The notes under the pieces are model-generated. The model was not told the origin of the DNA. It did no database searches and saw only the letters and a list, made by a program, of their open reading frames with translations. Below are positions 61,215 through 64,000 of a stretch of 64,000 nucleotides of DNA, in pieces. This stretch comes from Hymenobacter pini (GTDB taxonomy: Bacteria; Bacteroidota; Bacteroidia; Cytophagales; Hymenobacteraceae). Position numbers and translations under genes: made by a program. The stretch covers positions 620,001 through 684,000 of the forward strand of contig NZ_JAIZZH010000003.1 of assembly GCF_020421205.1 (NCBI RefSeq), read 5' to 3'. Within the stretch, counting starts at the first letter, position 1. The number at the start of each line of letters is the position of its first letter.

Positions 61215-63788
61215 ATGAAATCTGCTACCCTCCCGCTGCTGCTCACTGGCTTACTAGCTGCTCCGGTTCTGGCCCAAACTACACCGCCGGCCGGTGCGCC
61301 CGCCGTGCAGCGCGGCGCGGCCGGTGGCCCCGGCCAACCAGCTGCGTCGGCACCGGCCAAACCCATTCTGCCTACGGCGGCCAAAGGCACCGGCCGGCTG
61401 GAAGGTACCGTACTGGATGCCGCTACCAAGAAGCCTGTGGAGTTTGCCACCATCACGCTACTGCCCCTGAGCGGCAACACGCCCTTGGATGGCGGCGTGT
61501 GCGACGAGCGGGGCCGCTTTAAGCTGCAGGGCTTGGCCGCTGGCGAGTTCCGGTTGCAGATCAGCTTTATCGGCTACGCTACCCAAACGCGCAACGTGAC
61601 TATTACCAACGGGCTGACCACGGTACCTACTATCAACCTGGAAGGCACGGCCCAGAAGCTGGGCGAGGTGACAGTAACCGGGGAGCGGGACGTTATTGAG
61701 ACCAAGCCGGACCGTATTGTATACAACGCCGAGAAGGACCTGACCAACACCGGCGGCACCGCGGCCGACGTGCTGCGCAAAGTGCCGCTGGTGAACGTGG
61801 ACCCCGACGGCAACGTGGAGCTGCGCGGCACCAGCAACGTGCGCGTGCTCATCAACAACAAGCCCTCGGGCATTGTGGCCTCGTCGGTGGCCGATGCCAT
61901 GAAGCAGATTCCGGCCGACCAGATCAAGAGCGTGGAGGTGATTACCACGCCCTCGGCCAAGTACGACGCCGAAGGCACGGGCGGTATCATCAACATTACG
62001 CTCAAGAAGAACAATCTGGAGGGCGTGAACGGCTCGGTGGGGCTGGCGGCCGGCACGCGCAGTTCCAACGGCAATGCCTCGCTCAACTACCGCAAGGGTA
62101 AAGTGGGGCTCACCAGCTCCGTGAGCGGCTTTATGTTCTACAGCCCCAACCGCAACGACCTCACCCGCTACCTCAAGGACGGCAGCGGCCAGGAGCGTCT
62201 TTCCTTGGAGCAGCGGGGCGACGGCAACACCATTGGGGGCGGCGGTTTCGGGCGTTTGGGCCTCGATTACGACCCGGCTCAGTACCACAACCTCACGCTG
62301 AACGTGCAGGGCAACCTGTTCCGTAACAGCGGCAGCTACGACCAGTACAACAACGTGCTGCTGCCGGTGAGCAACGAGTTTACCCGCGACACAGAGCGCC
62401 GCTTCCGCACCCAGAGCTACGATATGAGCGGCTCCTACACTCGCACCTTCGAGCAGAAGCGCCGGGAGTGGACGGTGCTGGCCCAGCACACCCGCAACCG
62501 CAACGTGCAGGCGTACGGCCTCGACCAGTTTGCGGGCAACACCACCGAAAACTTCGCCAAGAACTACCGAGAAGAATCCGACAACCTCTCGCGTAACCTC
62601 GAAACTACTCTACAGACCGACTACGCCCACCCAACATCGGAAACGGCGCTGTTGGAAACCGGAGCCAAAGCTATTCTGCGCCGCGTGAGCAGCGACTATG
62701 ACGTGTTCAACAGCCCGGCGACAGGCGGCAGCCTCGACCCGGTGTATAACCCCAGCCGCTCCAACCTGTTCGACTACAACCAGGACGTGCTGTCGGGCTA
62801 CGGCACGTATGGGTTTTCGGCCAGCAAGAAGGTGAGCTTTAAGTTGGGGGCCCGGGTGGAGAATACGCGCATCAACGGCAATTTCCAGCAGCAGCAGAGC
62901 GAAAACTCGGCCGTGAAGCAGAACTACACCAACCTGCTGCCCAACCTGAGCCTAAGCTACCAGCCCCAGAACCCCAAGAAACCGGGTCAGTCGCTGCGCC
63001 TGGCGTATTCCCGCCGCATTCAGCGCCCCCAGATTTTCTATCTGAACCCCTTCCGCAACACTTCCGACACGCTGAACGTGAGCTACGGCAACCCCCAACT
63101 GGAGCCCGAGCTGACGGACAGCTACGAAATCAACTATACTACGTTCATCAAGGGCTCGGTGCTGAATATGTCGGCCTACGCCCGGCGCACCGGCAACGCC
63201 ATTGAGAGCTACCGGTTCGTGGAAAACGGGGTGAACAACCAGACCTTCCGCAACATCGGCCGCAATGCTACCTACGGCATCAGCCTGTTTGGCTCGGTGA
63301 AGCCGGTGCCGAAGTGGGACGTGAGCGGCAACGTGAACGTGTACTACGTGTCGCTGAAAAGCCCTTCGCTGGGCCTGAACAACAGCGGGGTGATGTACAA
63401 CCTGAACCTGAACTCGGGCTATAAATTCGAGAAGGGGCTGAGCGTGCAGTTCTTTGGGGGCCTCAACTCGCCCCGGGTGCAGCTGCAGGGCCGCCAGCAG
63501 GCCTGGACGTTCTACTCGGTGGGTCTGCGCAAAAACCTGCTCAAGGACAAGGCTGACCTTACGCTGAACGCCGACAACTTCCTCTCGGCTACCCGCAACC
63601 TCAGCACCACTCTCAACACCGACCAGTTCCGTCAGGAAAGCAACAACTACATCTACCTGCGCGGGGTGCGCCTGGCTTTCAACTACCGCTTCGGCAAAGT
63701 AAGCCAGCAAGCCCCCAAACGCCGCCGCAGCATCCAGAACGACGACGTGAAGCAAGGCGGCGACGGCAACAGCCAAGGTCAGCAATAA
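61215..63788 (+). CDS. Outer-membrane beta-barrel receptor (CarboxypepD_reg-like plus TonB-receptor barrel)
   Basis: An 857-residue outer-membrane protein. After a signal peptide (LLLTGLLAAPVLAQ) and a Pro/Ala-rich stretch, a carboxypeptidase-regulatory-like beta-sandwich starts GRLEGTVLDAATKKPVEFAT. A plug-like region follows (ADVLRKVPLVNVDPDGNVEL, RVLINNKPSG) and a large barrel of the OMP_b-brl_3 type to the end. The C-terminus QGGDGNSQGQQ extends past the last strand. Ligand unknown; position behind a sigma/anti-sigma operon suggests that operon's control. Confidence 0.9.
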   Translation: MKSATLPLLLTGLLAAPVLAQTTPPAGAPAVQRGAAGGPGQPAASAPAKPILPTAAKGTGRLEGTVLDAATKKPVEFATITLLPLSGNTPLDGGVCDERGRFKLQGLAAGEFRLQISFIGYATQTRNVTITNGLTTVPTINLEGTAQKLGEVTVTGERDVIETKPDRIVYNAEKDLTNTGGTAADVLRKVPLVNVDPDGNVELRGTSNVRVLINNKPSGIVASSVADAMKQIPADQIKSVEVITTPSAKYDAEGTGGIINITLKKNNLEGVNGSVGLAAGTRSSNGNASLNYRKGKVGLTSSVSGFMFYSPNRNDLTRYLKDGSGQERLSLEQRGDGNTIGGGGFGRLGLDYDPAQYHNLTLNVQGNLFRNSGSYDQYNNVLLPVSNEFTRDTERRFRTQSYDMSGSYTRTFEQKRREWTVLAQHTRNRNVQAYGLDQFAGNTTENFAKNYREESDNLSRNLETTLQTDYAHPTSETALLETGAKAILRRVSSDYDVFNSPATGGSLDPVYNPSRSNLFDYNQDVLSGYGTYGFSASKKVSFKLGARVENTRINGNFQQQQSENSAVKQNYTNLLPNLSLSYQPQNPKKPGQSLRLAYSRRIQRPQIFYLNPFRNTSDTLNVSYGNPQLEPELTDSYEINYTTFIKGSVLNMSAYARRTGNAIESYRFVENGVNNQTFRNIGRNATYGISLFGSVKPVPKWDVSGNVNVYYVSLKSPSLGLNNSGVMYNLNLNSGYKFEKGLSVQFFGGLNSPRVQLQGRQQAWTFYSVGLRKNLLKDKADLTLNADNFLSATRNLSTTLNTDQFRQESNNYIYLRGVRLAFNYRFGKVSQQAPKRRRSIQNDDVKQGGDGNSQGQQ

Positions 63789-63796
63789 CCCACGCC

Positions 63797-63959
63797 CGTC
63801 ATTGCGAGCCGGAGGCGAAGCAATCCTTCCTTATTAATTCTCATAGCCTTGAGAAGCGCAAAGCCCCTGACGTCCGTGCTGGCGTCAGGGGCTTTTGAAT
63901 AGGTCGAAGGTCTGTGCTCAGAAAAGGACGGATTGCTTCGCCTCCGGCTCGCAATGACG
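63797..63959. repeat. 163-bp element with 30-bp perfect terminal inverted repeats
   Basis: The 30-bp arm at 63797-63826 (contains GTCATTGCGAGCCGGAGGCG) is exactly complementary to 63930-63959. The interior carries a separate hairpin with T tract at 63861-63895. The arm resembles the GTCATTGCGAG...GCAATCC elements common in Bacteroidota. Confidence 0.8.
63859..63897 (+). terminator. Terminator inside the inverted-repeat element
   Basis: AAAGCCCCTGACG and CGTCAGGGGCTTTT form a 12-bp stem with a short T tract, about 70 bp after the barrel gene stop; it can end that transcript. Confidence 0.78.
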
Positions 63960-64000
63960 ACTCTACAGCTTTCCATGATACCGCAGCAACTCCAGAAACG

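Noticed and set aside
61458..62489. 343-residue minus-strand frame in the barrel receptor gene
   Set aside because: Antisense to a clear receptor gene; its Val/His/Ala-rich make-up is typical of a shadow frame in GC-rich DNA.

Overview
The window (about 60% GC) looks like a chromosome segment of an aerobic, high-GC Bacteroidota, most like Hymenobacter or a close Cytophagales relative. Reasons: C-terminal sorting domains of the type IX secretion system, Bacteroidota -33/-7 promoters (TTTG, about 19 bp, TAnnTTTG), outer-membrane barrels of Bacteroidota families, many signal-peptidase II lipoproteins, and protein sequences of that style throughout. Assignments come from reading the sequence only; no database search was run.

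Layout. 0-3.4 kb (minus): a conserved translation block, tRNA-Tyr, tRNA-Gly, tRNA-Thr, tuf, tRNA-Trp, secE, nusG and the start of rplK, which runs off the left edge. 3.5-10.6 kb: housekeeping genes (M1 aminopeptidase, biotinyl carrier protein, pyrH-frr, and an operon of an ECF sigma factor, a small Cys-containing protein, gmk and nadD). 10.9-20.2 kb: two glycosyltransferases, a T9SS cargo lipoprotein, an SDR enzyme, a luciferase-like monooxygenase, ahcY, a DUF4397 lipoprotein and a THUMP-like methyltransferase. 20.3-24.4 kb: a 3-methyladenine glycosylase, then a cobalamin riboswitch controlling a BtuB-like TonB receptor and a beta-propeller lipoprotein resembling BtuG. 24.5-30.4 kb: a copper-like regulator/outer-membrane barrel pair, an array of inverted intergenic repeats, and a B12-binding radical SAM protein whose reading frame contains a repeat-like insertion.

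30.4-43.5 kb is the accessory part. After tRNA-Gly(CCC) come a small inverted-repeat element, a broken YgjP-type metallopeptidase, a GH1-like/RmlD-like gene pair, a stand-alone RES protein, a four-helix DUF2383 protein, a DUF421 membrane protein cut by an amber codon before a zinc ribbon, a LigD phosphoesterase-like protein without its catalytic motif, and a fragment of trehalose-6-phosphate phosphatase. This looks like a stress-gene zone under gene gain and decay.

43.6-64 kb: uvrB, a 21-repeat RCC1 protein with a T9SS tail, an ECF sigma factor with an anti-sigma/outer-membrane-barrel-like fusion partner, wrbA, a LytS/LytR two-component system divergent from an ABC exporter, and an operon of sigma factor, anti-sigma factor with HEAT-like repeats, two DUF4097 proteins and a large outer-membrane barrel receptor. 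Several dispersed inverted repeats lie between and once inside operons. I saw no CRISPR array, rRNA, intact insertion sequence or prophage. I found no clearly new system; the strongest leads are the amber-interrupted DUF421 gene, the repeat inserted in frame in the radical SAM gene, the B12 uptake locus and the two sigma/surface-protein operons.
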